NCBI RefSeq assembly: GCF_030035675.1
Contig: NC_084482.1
Span: 74,375,120-74,439,119 of the forward strand
Length of the DNA: 64,000 nt
Reading direction: 5' to 3'
Source: Rhineura floridana
Lineage: Eukaryota; Chordata; Lepidosauria; Squamata; Rhineuridae
Position 1 is the first letter of the stretch, and each line of letters opens with the position of its first letter. Of the stretch, positions 32,901-43,207 are shown one piece after another. The position numbers were made by a program, and so were the translations under genes. The notes under the pieces were generated by a model. That model was given only the letters and a program-made list of their open reading frames with translations, had not been told where the DNA came from and ran no database searches.

Positions 32901-35900
32901 TCCCCAGTCCTAGCCTTCTTCTGATTTCTTGACTATTGTCTCCATTTTGGTTAATGACTGTGTCAAGGTATTGATAATCCTTGACAAGTTCAATGTCCTC
33001 ATTGTCAACTGTAAAGTTACATAAATCTTCTGTTGTCATTACTTTAGTCTTTTTGACGTTCAGCTGTAGTCCTGCTTTTGTGCTTTCCTCTTGAACTTTC
33101 ATCAGCATTAGTTTCTAATCATTACTGGTTTCTTCTAAGAGTATGGTATCGTCTGCATATCTTAAATTATTTATGTTTCTCCGTCCAATTTTCACACCTC
33201 CTTCATCTTGGTCCAATCCCGCTTTCCGTATGATATGTTCTGCGTACAGATTAAATAAACAGGGTGATAAAATACACCCCTGTCTCACACCCTTTCCGAT
33301 TGGGAACCAATCGGTTTCTCCATATTCTGTCCTTACAGTAGCCCCTTGTGCTGAGTATAGGTTGTGCATCAGGACAATCAGATGCTGTGGCACCCCCATT
33401 TCTTTTAAAGCATTCCATAGTTTTTCATGATCTACACAGTCAAAGGCTTTGCTGTAGTCTATAAGGCACAGGGTGATCTTCTTCTGAAATTCCTTCCTCC
33501 GTTCCATTATCCAACGTATGTTTGCAATATGATCTCTGGTGCCTCTTCCTTTTCTAAATCCAGCTTGGGCATCTGACATTTCTCACTCCATATATGGCAA
33601 GAGCCTTTGTTGTAGAATCTTGAGCATTACTTTACTTGCATGAGATATTAAGGCAATAGTTCGGTAATTACTGCATTCTCTGGGATCCCCTTTCTTTGGA
33701 AGTGGGATATATATTGAACGCTTTCAGTCTGTGGGTCATTGTTTAGTTTTCCATATTTGTTGACAATTTTTTGTCAAAATTTGGACAGATTCAGTCTCAG
33801 TAGCTCGTAGCAACTCTATTGGTATACCATCTATTCCTGGTGAAGAGCAGTTTTCACCTCACATTCTAAAATTTCTGGTTCTTCATCATATGGTTCCTCC
33901 ATGAATGAATCTGTCATCTTGTCATCTCTTTTATAGAGTTCTTCAGTGTATTGCTTCCATCTTCCTTTTATTTCATCTCAGTCAGTCAGTATTTCCTAAG
34001 CTGTCACACAGCGTCCCATGGCGGTGGGGCATGATGGCAGCAAGCAAGGTGAGGGCGTGAGGGAAGCAAGTCTGACTGGCAGAGGGGCAGGCAGCCAAGC
34101 AAGTAGGGTGACCAGGTATAAAGCAAGAGAGGTGAGTGGGTGGCTGGGGAACGGACAAGCAAGCAAGCAAAGTGAGTGGGAATCTGTGCAGTGAGCAGGC
34201 AAGAAGCCAGGGGTAGCCTGGGTGGGACAGGTAAATGCCCAAAGTGGGGAGGCAGCCTAAGCAGGCTGTGTGGAGAAGCTCTTTGTCCAGGCATTGTGGG
34301 GCAGCAGTGGATGCAAGCGATGTAGCACAGGAACAGGTGAGGAACATTAGTGAGCCTATGTTGGTTGGTGCGTGCCAACACCTAGAGGCGCTGGGGGAAT
34401 TGCGAGGGAAGTTGGTGAGGGGAGTGGGGTGCCGGGGGCCTTTGCAAGTGCCTGGGTGGGCACATTTGTGAGTGTGTGGGTTTCGGAGTCCCTCATGTAT
34501 GTGAGTGAGTGAGTTTCGGAGTCCCTCATGTGTGTGAGTGAGTGAGTTTCGGAGTCCCTCATGTGTGTGAGTGAGTGAGTTTCGGAGTCCCTCATGTGTG
34601 TGAGTGAGTGAGTGAGAGGGGATCCCTGGTGCCTGTATGTATGCTTGGGGGTGTCTGGGGGTGTTTGGGGGTGCCTGTTGTGTGTGTTTGGGGTTGGGAG
34701 TTGGTAAGCAAAGCAAACAGGGGCAGAGCCCCGTGGTGCTAGTGTGTGTTGGCTTTGCCACAGGGAGGTTGCACTACCAACTGCAGTGTGACCGAGCCAT
34801 GCTGGGCTCAAGTCCATGTGATGGGGAGGACGGAAGGGCAGCAGGCAGCCAAACAAGAGCAAGAGGAGAGCACCAAGTGAGCCCCCAATAAAATCTGAAA
34901 TGCCTCTGTTAGAAAAATTGATGAACCAGAGAAGAAAGGCAGGATACATATTATTCCACAAGGATTTGCATTAGGAAAATGGATTGTTGGTAGCCTTTGC
35001 AGATTTTGAAACTGGTACATTTTTAAAAATTATCACAACATTCAAAATTGCTTTTAGTCTTCAGATACTAGGAATCTAATAAAGGATTAGAAACTTTAGG
35101 ATAATGGGCAAACATAAAACTGATCCACTAAGGCAGGGTCTCCCCCTCCCCCTCCCCGTCCCCCTCCCCCTCCCCCTCCCCCAGCTTGAAAGAAACATTA
35201 TGTTGTAGCCAACAGAACAGGTTGAGTTGTCTGCTAGGGTGTGTGTGTGTGTGTGTGTTTGAAAATGTGCCCATGAGCCCCCAAAAGTTGTCAACCCCTA
35301 CATTAAGCAATTCACAGGGAAGGGAGCTGAGCCTATATGCTCTTCACATTAGTCCATTCCTCCCCCCCTCCCCCCAGTTGATCAAACTTTCATTTTCTGC
35401 CACTATGACTGATAGCTTCTCTATAAAACTTTTCCCTCTTTCAGACACCTGCAAGGAGCCTGACCCTCTATCCTGGCATCAGTTTCAAGGAAGCTGCTAC
35501 TACTTCTCAGATAATGAAAAACAGTGGGAAGATGCCAGAACATGGTGTTCTACTTATAATTCCCACCTGGTCATTATTAACAGCAAGACTGAGCAGGTAA
35601 ACTGCACCTTTGGCTGTAAGGAGCATTTGCTCTGTCTCTTCATACAACTCTCTTTTGTTTTCCTAGAGCCCTAGTTACACCACACCTAGTTCCTAATTTT
35701 AACTTTCCCCCACCTGCCCACCCACCTAGGCAGTGTCTAGGAAGTGAAGAGGACAGGGAAACCCAAGCACATTCACCAACCTGGTTAGTTGTAACTATTA
35801 TTCATTCAATTTATTGATTCTAAAATCAACTAACATATTGTTACACACATTCAAATTCTCTCAGCGGTGATGTTTTAAATGTCCAACACTTAATTTATTT

Positions 35901-38900
35901 GTTTACTACAGCTGCTATCCTAACCCCACTTACCTAACACCATTACCTTACAGATGCAATCTTTCATTTTTCCTGTGGTGGATTTGTTTGAGATCAGGTA
36001 CTTCCTAGAAGTTATTTTCTGCAAATACTACTGCACAGTAAGCGTGGGTGGATGTTAAAGAATCCCCTTCCAAATGGTGAATGTGAAAACTTTGCAAAGA
36101 AGCCTAGGCATGTCTCCTGCTATTCCAGGAGCTGATGTCTAGGCACTCATTAAGAATTAACTGTATAGTCAGCTTACAGTACAATAGGTTGTATGTCTAT
36201 TTCAGAAGTCTCTTTGTGCTTAATGGGGCTTATTCCTAGGTAAGTGGATACAGGATGGCAGCCTAAGCTTTGGTTCAGAGTTTGTATTAGGGAAAACAGG
36301 GTTCTTGTTAGGGTTGCCAGATCTCAGTTTTTCGGCCGGAGACTCTGTTTTTTGGGGGTCTCCTCTGGCTCTCCAGCTGACCCACCTTAATCTCCAGACT
36401 CTCAGCTTCAATTAAAAAAAAATAAGTTTCTAGGTGGTCTGGTTCCCAAGATAAACACCAAAACATCAGCCGCCCCCCACCACTGTTAAATCTGTTTAAT
36501 GGATCTATTATAGCAGCTCCCAGCAGAGTTTGGAAAAGTTACTTTTTTAAAAACTACAACTCCCATCAGCCCCAACCAGCATGGCCACTGGATTGGGCTG
36601 ATGGGAGTTGTAGTTAAAAAAAAACCTTTCCCAGGCTCTGGCTCTAACCCCGCTCTTTCAGGATTGTAGCCAATAAGTGAAGCCAGCGTTGTGATTTGTT
36701 GACCCAGGCAGTGCCTAGACTTCATTGCAAGGTCAGAAAATTGTGGTTTTGAGGTTTTCAGTTTGTTTAAGTAAGAATATGGCTTAAAGTTTTTTTTCTC
36801 TTGTGTGCAAGAGTCAGACCATGGGCTGTTGGAGAGGACAGTGCTTTGAAAACCCTGGCAATATGAAAGTATTTAATCCAGTACTTGCTTTTCTGGGAGT
36901 AATGCAATGCTAGTCCCATGTACCTGGAGTAAACCCCATTGAATTTATTAGGACTGACTTTTGAGTAGACATGGTTAGGATTGTGCTGTAAATTAATGGG
37001 ACTTTTGAGTAAACATATCAAAGAATTGTGTTTGTGTTGTAAATCTTTACCTCCCTCTCCAATCCTATTTTTAAAGCAATTAGGCATGGTTTACCGAGGT
37101 ATCACATTTTTTATTATGTAGGAAACTAATACTGATTTTAAAAAAAAATGTTCTGCAATGACCAACTGGTTTGACAATAAACTATTATATGGGGCGTATA
37201 TTTACAAGTGTGTGTGTGTGTATGGAGTCTTTCCAACAACCCTGTGAGGTAGGGTTGGTGATTGAAAACCAAGGCAGCTCACAATAAGAAATAAATCCCT
37301 TTAAAAACCAATAACCATAAAACAAATATAAACAGTTGCAAAACAGCTTAAAGTGGCATGATTGTGAATTTTGAGTTGGGTGAATGAAGTTTATTTATTT
37401 ATTTTTATTTATTATTTGATTTATATCCCGCCCTTCCACTCAGTAGGAGCCCAGGGCGGCAAACAAAAGCACTAAAAACACTTTAAAAATCATAAAAACA
37501 GACTTTAAAATATATAAAAACAAAACATCTTTAAAAACATTTTTAAAACCCTTGACTCCAAAATTTATTTACGTATTTTATTTACAACAGTTATATACTG
37601 CTTTATTGTAAAAAATCTCAAAGCGGTTTACAGAAAGAATTAAAACAATAAAATTATTGGCAAAAACAGTTGACGACACGTATTGAAAAACATTCAAATT
37701 AATAAAACCAACAATGAGTTAAAAACAGATTTAAAAACACAATAGCTTCTACATGCATGGATAGGCTTGCCTAAACAAAAATGATTTTAGCAGGTGCTGA
37801 AAAGAGGCGTCTGCCTAATGTCAATAGGCAAGGAGTTCCAAAGCATAGGTGCTGCCACTTCGTTGTTGTTATGTGTCTTCAAGTCGATTACAACTTATGG
37901 CGACCCTATGAATCAGTGACCTCCAGGAGCATCTGTCATGAACCACCCTGCTCAGATCTTGTAAGTTCAGGTCTGTGGCTTCCTTTATGGAATCAGTCCA
38001 TCTCTTGTTTGGCCTTCCTCTTTTTCTACATCCTTCTGTTTTTCCCAGCATTATTGTCTTTTCTAGTGAATCATGTCTTCTCATGATGTGTCCAAAATAT
38101 GGTATGTGTCCAAAGTCAGAGGAAGGCAATGGTAAACCACCTCTGAATACCTCTTACCACGAAAGCCTTATGAACAGAGTATCCAAAATGCTGCCACTTT
38201 ACAGGACTGATTTCTTACAAGAGCAGAACAAGTACGATGTGGCACCCATAACATGGAAAGCACAGCTTGAACTTGGCCTGGTAGCAAATCAGCAACCAAT
38301 GCAGATTTCAGAGCAGAGGTATCATGTGCTGATAGGATCTCACTCATGTCAGCGATCATGCCGCAGCATTCTGCATTAACTGACTGGCTGCAAGGATTTT
38401 TTTAGCTTTTGGTTTTGGTTATGAATCCTGACTGGTTGTGGGATGCTAAGTTGTCTGTCTTACTCATAGGAATCTTGTTGTGTTTGGTATGGTATTGCAT
38501 TTAGGAAAGCATCACTGTATTTTGTTTTTCTTTTTCTGCTCGCATTTCATTTACCTTTAACCTCACTCCCTTACATCCATAGAAGCAACAGCAGTGGTTG
38601 CATGTGCTCAGCTCAACCCCCTAAAACCCATTGATGATGCAACTTGTTGGTTGCATGGCTGTTTGTTTCTTGCCCAGTAGTGGTAAAAGAGAATTCACAT
38701 ATTTGAAAGTGTGGCTGCAGTTGTTGTTCCCAGGCTGCTGCCTGTGAAGGTAGACCAAACCATGTGTGTTTTCTCTCTGTCAATTATTACTCACTGGAAT
38801 TGGGTTGGCTGTCAAAGTGAGTTTATAGCAGCCCACAAGGTAGACAGAAAGGGTAGAGAATCTTCTTACTCTTACTCATTTCTCAGACCTCTTTTTGAAG

Positions 38901-41051
38901 TGAAGGGTCAAATCTGTAAAGGCGTTTGAAGCAGCCACATTAAAAGATAAGGGCAAGGCATTCCAGGCAGGGCATTCCAGGCAGAGGGTTGCCAACCCTG
39001 CTTGGATATGGATATCTTTGCAGAGGATCCCTAGTCAAGGCTTACCAACAGCACAATCCAAATTATATCTACTCAGAAGTAAGTCCTGTTCAGTTCTATG
39101 GGGCTTAGTCCCTTAGTAAGTGTGTTTAGAATTGCAGCCTTCAGGGGCATCCATCTTTACTCCCAAATGCTCCCATCTAACATCTCCACAACACTAGGCT
39201 CCTTTCCTCCTACAGTGGCCTTCTGGTGACTGGCCTGGGCTGAAGGCACTTAAACCCTTCTTGCCGAAAGCAAGTAGGCTAGATTAAATGTTCCCTACCC
39301 AGGCTCCATCTTTTAGCTAAGATTTCTAGCTTAATTTCCAATCAGATTTTTTTTAATTGTATGCTCCAAGCAACTGTGATTGATGCTTAATGTATCATGC
39401 TTAATGACATCACTTGGGCCCGCCCTGTGACATCACTTGGGCCCGCCCCATGACATCACTTGGGCCTACCCCCATGACATCACTCGGGCCTACCCCCATG
39501 ACATCACTCGGGCCTGCCCCTAAAACCTCAGGTTTTGGGATGCTTCCGACCTGGCAACCTTAGTTCAATTCAAGATTAAAATAATAAACCCATCTAATCA
39601 AACAAGTTATGAATTCCTTTTTCTCATTAACTAGATTTGCTTTGAAGCATTGTTGTCACGGCAAAATATTACAGCAAGGTAGACTACGGATTTCATGTGC
39701 TTTAGCATTTCTGAAGGTACTACATGTTTTTCCTCCTAGGATTTTGTGGTTAAGAGAATAAAACTCACATCAGTCTGGCTTGGTGCAAATGATATACAGA
39801 TGGAGGGAAACTGGCATTGGATTGATGGATCACCTCTAGGACAAAGGTATGTGGATGATGTCTAACTCTTCTTTGTGGGCTGCGTATGGGGAAAAGGCTG
39901 GGGGCAGAACAGTGTCAGGGACTCCAGGGCCTGATCCAGGAGTCACAGGGGCATTTCTTCCTCCCTGCTCTGGAGAAGCTTTGGGAAGGGCGGGGGGAGG
40001 GAGAGAGAGGGATATAGGAGAGGACAGGAAACTTTCCTTCTGTAAACTTAGTTTAGGATCCAATCCCGTGGCTTGATTTAGTAAAGATTCAAGAGCAGCT
40101 GAGCCAATTATTCTAGCTGTTTTATTAGATAAAGATATGATATTCTTTGCCCCTAAAGTTTTTTTAATTGAAACATGCTGGGTAATTCACAAGAATTAGC
40201 ACATCGTTATTTTGGAGTGCCAGTTCGTGGCTTTACCCTCCTTCTGTTATTTCACCCTATGGAGCCATCCCTACATTTGTCTTGCTTCGCACAGTGATCT
40301 GCTCTCCAGCGTACACCAGGTCTGGAATGGATTCCATAGGCTGATTTGTGAATAGCGATCAGCTCACAACACCAGTACCTCTAGGACCACCTCTCCCCAC
40401 ATAAACCAACCTGGACCCTACATTCATCATCTGTGGCCCTTCTCTGTGGACCTCCTCCAAGGGAGGTGTAGAGGGTGGGAACACAAGAACAGACCTCCTT
40501 AGTGGTGGCTCCTCATTTGTGCAATGCTCTCCCCAGAGGGGCACACATGGCAACATTACTATCTGTTTTTAGGTGCCAGGCAAAAACGTATCATTAATCC
40601 AGCCTTTTGGATCTTAATTTTCTGCTCTTTTTTATTTATTTGGTGGGGTGGGTTAAGTTGGATCTGCTGTTTTATATATAGATCAATGAGCATTTTAGGT
40701 TGTTTTTATATTTGGTTTAGTGTTTCTTTGTGTAAGTCTCTTTGAGTTCACCTTTGAGGAAAAAAGTGACGAGTATTACTAATAATCGGTCTCTGATTTT
40801 GGTTCCCTACTATAAAAATGTACAAGACTTCTATTGAATTCAGCAGGTAGTTACCCCTTGTGCAGAGGTTTCATAATTCTGTTCTTACCAGGCTTCTCTT
40901 TCTCAGGTTCTGGAAGCCAGGAGAGCCCAACAATGTTGGTGGTCATGAAGATTGTGCTGTCCTGCATAGGGAGGGTAATTGGAATGACATTGCCTGTAAT
41001 AGAGAAGTCCACTTTGTCTGTGAAAAGACAGTTGTTTCTGTGCTTCCTTAA
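29809..41051 (+). CDS. type II transmembrane C-type lectin receptor (CLEC17A/CD209-like), six exons, 5' exon missing
   Basis: Exons 29809-29922, 30313-30420, 31432-31659, 35445-35596, 39740-39846 and 40907-41051 join in phase with GT-AG introns to give about 284 residues and a stop. In order they encode a cytoplasmic tail (VYEDFDKESDYDCISL), one membrane segment (CIALLLALVGLLIDIILL) without a signal peptide, a charged coiled-coil stalk, and a C-type lectin domain. The domain is split over three exons, as in CD209, ASGR and CLEC17A. It keeps the cysteines, WLGAND, the EPN motif and GNWND, so calcium-dependent binding of mannose/fucose-type sugars is predicted. SDYDCI fits an ITIM-like consensus and YEDF a sorting signal. 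NDUFB7 and TECR next door mirror the human CLEC17A locus, but orthology to CLEC17A rather than another lectin is inferred. The start codon exon was not found. Confidence 0.9.
30279..30310 (+). promoter_or_regulatory. CT-microsatellite polypyrimidine tract before the TM exon
   Basis: About 30 nt of near-pure CT repeats run up to the CAG acceptor at 30310-30312. The repeat itself forms the splice polypyrimidine tract. Confidence 0.8.
30313..30420 (+). CDS. lectin exon: transmembrane segment
   Basis: It follows a long CT-repeat polypyrimidine tract and CAG. It encodes AQSTSTPTQWKGCWRN, the hydrophobic span and LSQ. Donor C|GTGAGT. The phase fits both neighbours. Confidence 0.9.
31402..31429 (+). 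promoter_or_regulatory. CT-microsatellite polypyrimidine tract before the stalk exon
   Basis: A CT repeat followed by 'cccttctag' precedes the stalk exon. It is the second consecutive exon of this gene with such an acceptor. Confidence 0.8.
31432..31659 (+). CDS. lectin exon: coiled-coil stalk
   Basis: 76 codons rich in Lys/Glu/Leu (LKELKMLEKHIDERSE, KVEEQISRIEGKMSTLK) with heptad-like spacing, suited to oligomerisation. The acceptor is again preceded by a CT repeat. Donor AAAG|GTGGGT. Confidence 0.85.
31835..31930 (-). repeat. L2/CR1-type LINE 3' tail
   Basis: 'tatttattttattttatttt' is followed by 'catacctgctttcaccatg' and 'aaagtggctcacaaaatg', the reversed 3' end of an L2-type LINE. Confidence 0.4.
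31935..32012 (-). mobile_element. RTE/BovB-like LINE 3' end, second tail
   Basis: In - sense it reads GATGCTGTTGGAGGTCGCTG onward to a (AAC)n terminus at 31935. It directly abuts the outer end of the 3' extension at 32013. Confidence 0.8.
32013..32387 (-). repeat. 3' extension of the RTE LINE, including a family-2 MITE
   Basis: The reverse complement of 8738-9095, with the same parts in the same order: the family-2 MITE, (AAC)n, a (GTTT)n stretch and the segment ending at 'taggctggactaaaatg'. Confidence 0.8.
32388..33997 (-). mobile_element. RTE/BovB-like LINE: reverse transcriptase to 3' end
   Basis: The - strand frames encode, in order, DAQAGFRKGRGTRDHIANIR, IDYSKAFDCVDHEKLW, GKGVRQGCILSPCLFNLYAE and LRYADDTILLEE (33115-33579). 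These are followed by YGCESWT (32776), FEMWCWRRALRIPWTAKK and FGHIVRRPDSLEKTIMLGK, ending at WRSLIHRVAISRNRLGG (32387). These are the motifs of the BovB/RTE ORF. The copy is 5' truncated within the pre-RT linker and has lost its continuous frame. It lies in the intron between the lectin stalk and CRD exons, antisense to the gene. Confidence 0.9.
33998..34480. other. GC-rich intronic segment of unknown origin
   Basis: G-rich on the + strand with repeated short words (gcaagcaag, ggcaggcag). It abuts the truncated 5' end of the RTE LINE. No repeat family or exon recognised; the long - strand frame across it (33982-34761) is a by-product of composition and of the 33-bp repeat. Confidence 0.4.
34481..34612 (+). 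repeat. 33-bp minisatellite, four units
   Basis: Units start at 34481, 34514, 34547 and 34580 with 'tttcggagtccctcatg' followed by GTGA repeats. Units are almost identical, so the array is recent or homogenised. It has no spacers. Confidence 0.95.
34647..34698 (+). other. predicted G-quadruplex motif
   Basis: Runs of five, five, five and four G separated by short loops (gggggtgtctgggggtgtt and onward) meet a standard four-run G4 pattern on the lectin sense strand, within an intron. Confidence 0.6.
35141..35184 (-). repeat. (CCCCCT)n microsatellite, G4-capable on the - strand
   Basis: About seven hexamer units, one carrying a G. It lies 260 bp before the first CRD exon. Confidence 0.9.
35239..35260 (+). 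repeat. (GT)n microsatellite
   Basis: Ten or so GT units in the intron before the CRD. Confidence 0.9.
35445..35596 (+). CDS. lectin exon: CRD part 1
   Basis: TCKEPDPLSWHQFQGSCYYF and WEDARTWCSTYNSHLVIIN are the first two disulphide/strand blocks of a long-form C-type lectin domain. Donor CAG|GTAAAC in phase 0. Confidence 0.95.
36528..36645. repeat. palindromic MITE-like repeat, family 1, copy-B-specific
   Basis: Arms 'actacaactcccatcagccc' and 'gggctgatgggagttgtagt' are separated by 'caaccagcatggccactgg'. It is absent at the matching site of copy A (near 15338), so it inserted after the units separated. No clean target duplication was seen. Confidence 0.8.
37862..38188. mobile_element. chimeric LINE/SINE insertion with 11-bp target duplication
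   Basis: Flanked by TGCTGCCACTT on both sides (37851-37861, 38189-38199). 37862-38105 is the RTE LINE 3' end on the - strand (HDSLEKTIMLGKTEG, RGRPNKRWTDSIKEA). 38106-38188 is the 3' part of a BovB-tailed SINE on the + strand ('aggaaggcaatggtaaacc', 'tatgaacagagtatcc'). The two are joined head to head. Copy A has the uninterrupted site at about 17550. Confidence 0.75.
39740..39846 (+). CDS. lectin exon: CRD part 2
   Basis: It encodes DFVVKRIKLTSVWLGAND then GNWHWIDGSPLGQ, the WIGL-type core and the WxWxDGSP strand. Acceptor 'ttcctcctag'; donor AAAG|GTATGT. Confidence 0.95.
40440..40790 (+). mobile_element. L2-type LINE 3' end
   Basis: The + frame ends with a VQCSPQRGT...GKNVSLIQPF-like C-terminus and a T-rich 3'UTR with 'tctctttgagttcacctttgagg'. 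It lies in the last lectin intron. Confidence 0.5.
40907..41051 (+). CDS. lectin exon: CRD part 3 with EPN sugar site and stop
   Basis: FWKPGEPNNVGGHEDCAVL and EGNWNDIACN hold the calcium/sugar ligands (E-P-N, E, N-D). FVCEK gives the last cysteine, and the chain ends VVSVLP-stop. EPN predicts mannose/fucose/GlcNAc-type specificity rather than galactose (QPD). Confidence 0.95.
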
Positions 41052-41294
41052 GAAAGGAGGAAGTGAATCTCCCCGTATGGCATCCCTGGTGCATGTTTCA
41101 AACAGTTCCCTTCTCTAAATATAGCTATTTCATAACCAGTTGCAGCTTTGTGGATGTTTGAGTGCCATGTTTATCTAGCTGTGTCTGGACAACAGCTATC
41201 TCCAGCCATTGTCCAAATGCACAGAACCCTTGGCTAACCCACCACATGGGAATGGTTTCAGATCCTCAATTAGGCTACAGTTATGCCTTTCACA

Positions 41295-41300
41295 AATAAA
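41295..41300 (+). terminator. polyadenylation signal of the lectin gene
   Basis: AATAAA 244 bp after the stop codon, followed by a T-rich stretch (ctgtttctcc). The short 3'UTR is plausible. Confidence 0.6.
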
Positions 41301-41418
41301 CTGTTTCTCCTTAGGAGACAGGTTTTCCTGTTGCTCTGTTATGGTCCTGTTGAGGTCCTGTCCACCACCTTGCTGCCATATGGGCAAAAACACCAGAGAT
41401 CGACTTAACTAAAACCAC

Positions 41419-41727
41419 ATCCACACCATACATTTACTCCATTATTATTTGACTTTAAACAGTGATGGCTTCCCCCAAAGAATCTTGGAATGTATAGTTG
41501 CTAAAGGTGCTGAGAGTTGTTAGGAGACCCCTATTCTGCTCACAAAGCTACAATTCCCAGAGCGGGACTGTCTGTTCAACCACACAGCAAATTCTAGCTC
41601 TGTGATAAGAATAGGGATCTTGTAACAACTCTCAAAACCCTTCCCAAACTAAACTTCCGAGGATTCTTTGGGGGAAGCAATGATGGTTTAAAGTGGAATA
41701 GTGGAATAAATGTGAATGTGGCCTAAA
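41419..41727. repeat. palindromic MITE, family 2, near full length
   Basis: 'cttcccccaaagaatcttgg' at the left and 'gattctttgggggaagcaat' at the right face each other over about 300 bp, the whole forming one long hairpin. Confidence 0.75.
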
Positions 41728-41756
41728 TGTATAATAGGAATTGTTCCATTTCATGT

Positions 41757-41955
41757 GGACACATCCACACTATACATTTAAAGCACACTTATACCACTTT
41801 AAGTCATGGCTTCATCCAAACTGTAGTTTGTTAAGGAATTTCTGGAAATTATAGCTCGGTGAGGTGTCTCCTAACAACTCTCAGCACCTTTAACAAACTA
41901 TAGTTCCCAGGATTCTTTGGGGGAAGCCCTGACTGTTAAAGTAGCTCTTGTACAG
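41757..41955. repeat. palindromic MITE, family 2, shorter copy
   Basis: 'cacatccacactatacattt' start, 'tcctaacaactctcagcacc' core and 'ggattctttgggggaagcc' end. Confidence 0.7.
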
Positions 41956-42282
41956 ACACTTTCTTATTGCCATTTATAATTCTCTGTCCTTTTCAATAGT
42001 AGTTTCCAAATGAGTGCTTTCCCATTTTATCAGTGCTCCATTTAGCAAGGTTGCTGTGGATGCTAATCTTATCCTTCAATTTGTGCCCCACAAATCTCAT
42101 CTGATTTGTATTAATCTGCCAATGTGGGGAATAGTTTCCACCAAGGATGGGGGAGAAATTCTATTCAGTTCTCATTTAGAATCTAACCTATCAAATCCGC
42201 ACTTTCCAAAACAATAGGAGAACAGCCATCCTTCAAACTTTGCATTAATCCAAATCTTGCGATGCAGTTCACTATCCGGATA

Positions 42283-42446
42283 ATTACAAAATGCATATAT
42301 TAGGGGGAAATGTGCATAAAAGAGAATATATTTGTGAAAATAACATACAAAAATGCATTATATTAGGGGAAATTGCATGCAAAAATGTGTCCATTAGGCA
42401 AAGCTGCAGACAAAAATGTGCTTATTAGGAGAAATTCACACTAAAA
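42283..42446 (+). repeat. degenerate tandem repeat, about 30-bp unit
   Basis: Five decayed units of the form 'aaaatgcattatattagggg' plus 'aaattgcatgc' follow each other, varying in length by a few bases. Confidence 0.65.
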
Positions 42447-43025
42447 TGCTGAAGAATTTTCATGAGAATCTTTTCAAAATGCAAATTGCTGTGGAAATGT
42501 GAACTGAAGATTTTAAAAATGAGAAACTGAGAGAACTGAAACTGACAGATCCTTCCATCCATATTTTCCACTCAAATTCTCATTCCCCAAAACAGTGAGC
42601 CCACCCACAAAGCCACTTGGACCCTTCCTCCCAGCTCATTACCCAAGCAGATACCCATCTTGAGATAGTCCCAGGAGTTCCTTCTAGCCCACATTAGACA
42701 GTTTTCTGAAAAGCAGGTAAATCCAAAGATGCAAAGGATTCTAGGGCAGCTGCTTTTGCAGCTTTAGAGTGGCCCCTTTAATCTACTGCACACAGACATA
42801 TAAATTGGCATCATTACAACAGCATATGAAGCAGGTGCTGGCTATTGGCAGGCTATTCACAGATATCAAACCTTTTTTTTAAGCAAGCTTTGATGTCCTA
42901 TATAACCTATAACTAGGAGTGTGTCTCATCGCTTCTTTTGACTATTATGTTCAGATTTTTATGATGAAATTAAAAATCACAGTGGGAAATTCATAGTTTT
43001 TGGAGTCATTTTTAGAACTGCCAGC

Positions 43026-43207
43026 AGGGGTTGCCAACATTTTGAGCCCTTGAACAGTACACAAACCCCACAACCAAGCATACACCACAACCTGTTCTAT
43101 TGGCTGCATCACAAAGATTCATTCAAGTCAAATTTCAGCTTGGGGAGGGGAACCTGTGGACACCAAGGAAGGCCTCTGTGGACACACCTGTAGGTTGGCA
43201 ACTCCTA
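43026..43207. mobile_element. hAT-like short DNA transposon
   Basis: Ends CAGGGGTTGCCAAC and (reverse complement) CTAGGAGTTGCCAAC are inverted. No coding part and no clear 8-bp target duplication. Similar ends bound 47528-48445. Confidence 0.5.

Larger units (their letters stand above)
36311..39560 (+). mobile_element. terminally inverted 3.2-kb repeat unit, copy B
   Basis: Sister of 15120-19095, bounded by TA (36309-36310, 39561-39562) with ends GGGTTGCCAG and CTGGCAACCT. It shares almost the whole interior, including two old L2 pieces (37385-37545, 37550-38380) and, near its right end, five tandem 'gacatcacttgggcccgcc' type repeats. It lacks about 0.95 kb of A (16270-17240) and the CR1, and carries its own MITE and a chimeric retro-insertion. 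It lies in the intron between lectin CRD exons 1 and 2. Confidence 0.7.

Noticed and set aside
34481-34612. Regular direct repeats that could suggest a CRISPR array
   Set aside because: The 33-bp units are head to tail with no spacers, in a vertebrate intron. It is a minisatellite.
33982-34761. A 259-codon - strand frame with an 11-residue repeat (HTHEGLRNSLT type)
   Set aside because: It is produced by the 33-bp minisatellite and G-rich composition, has no domain or splice context, and lies in a lectin intron antisense to the gene.
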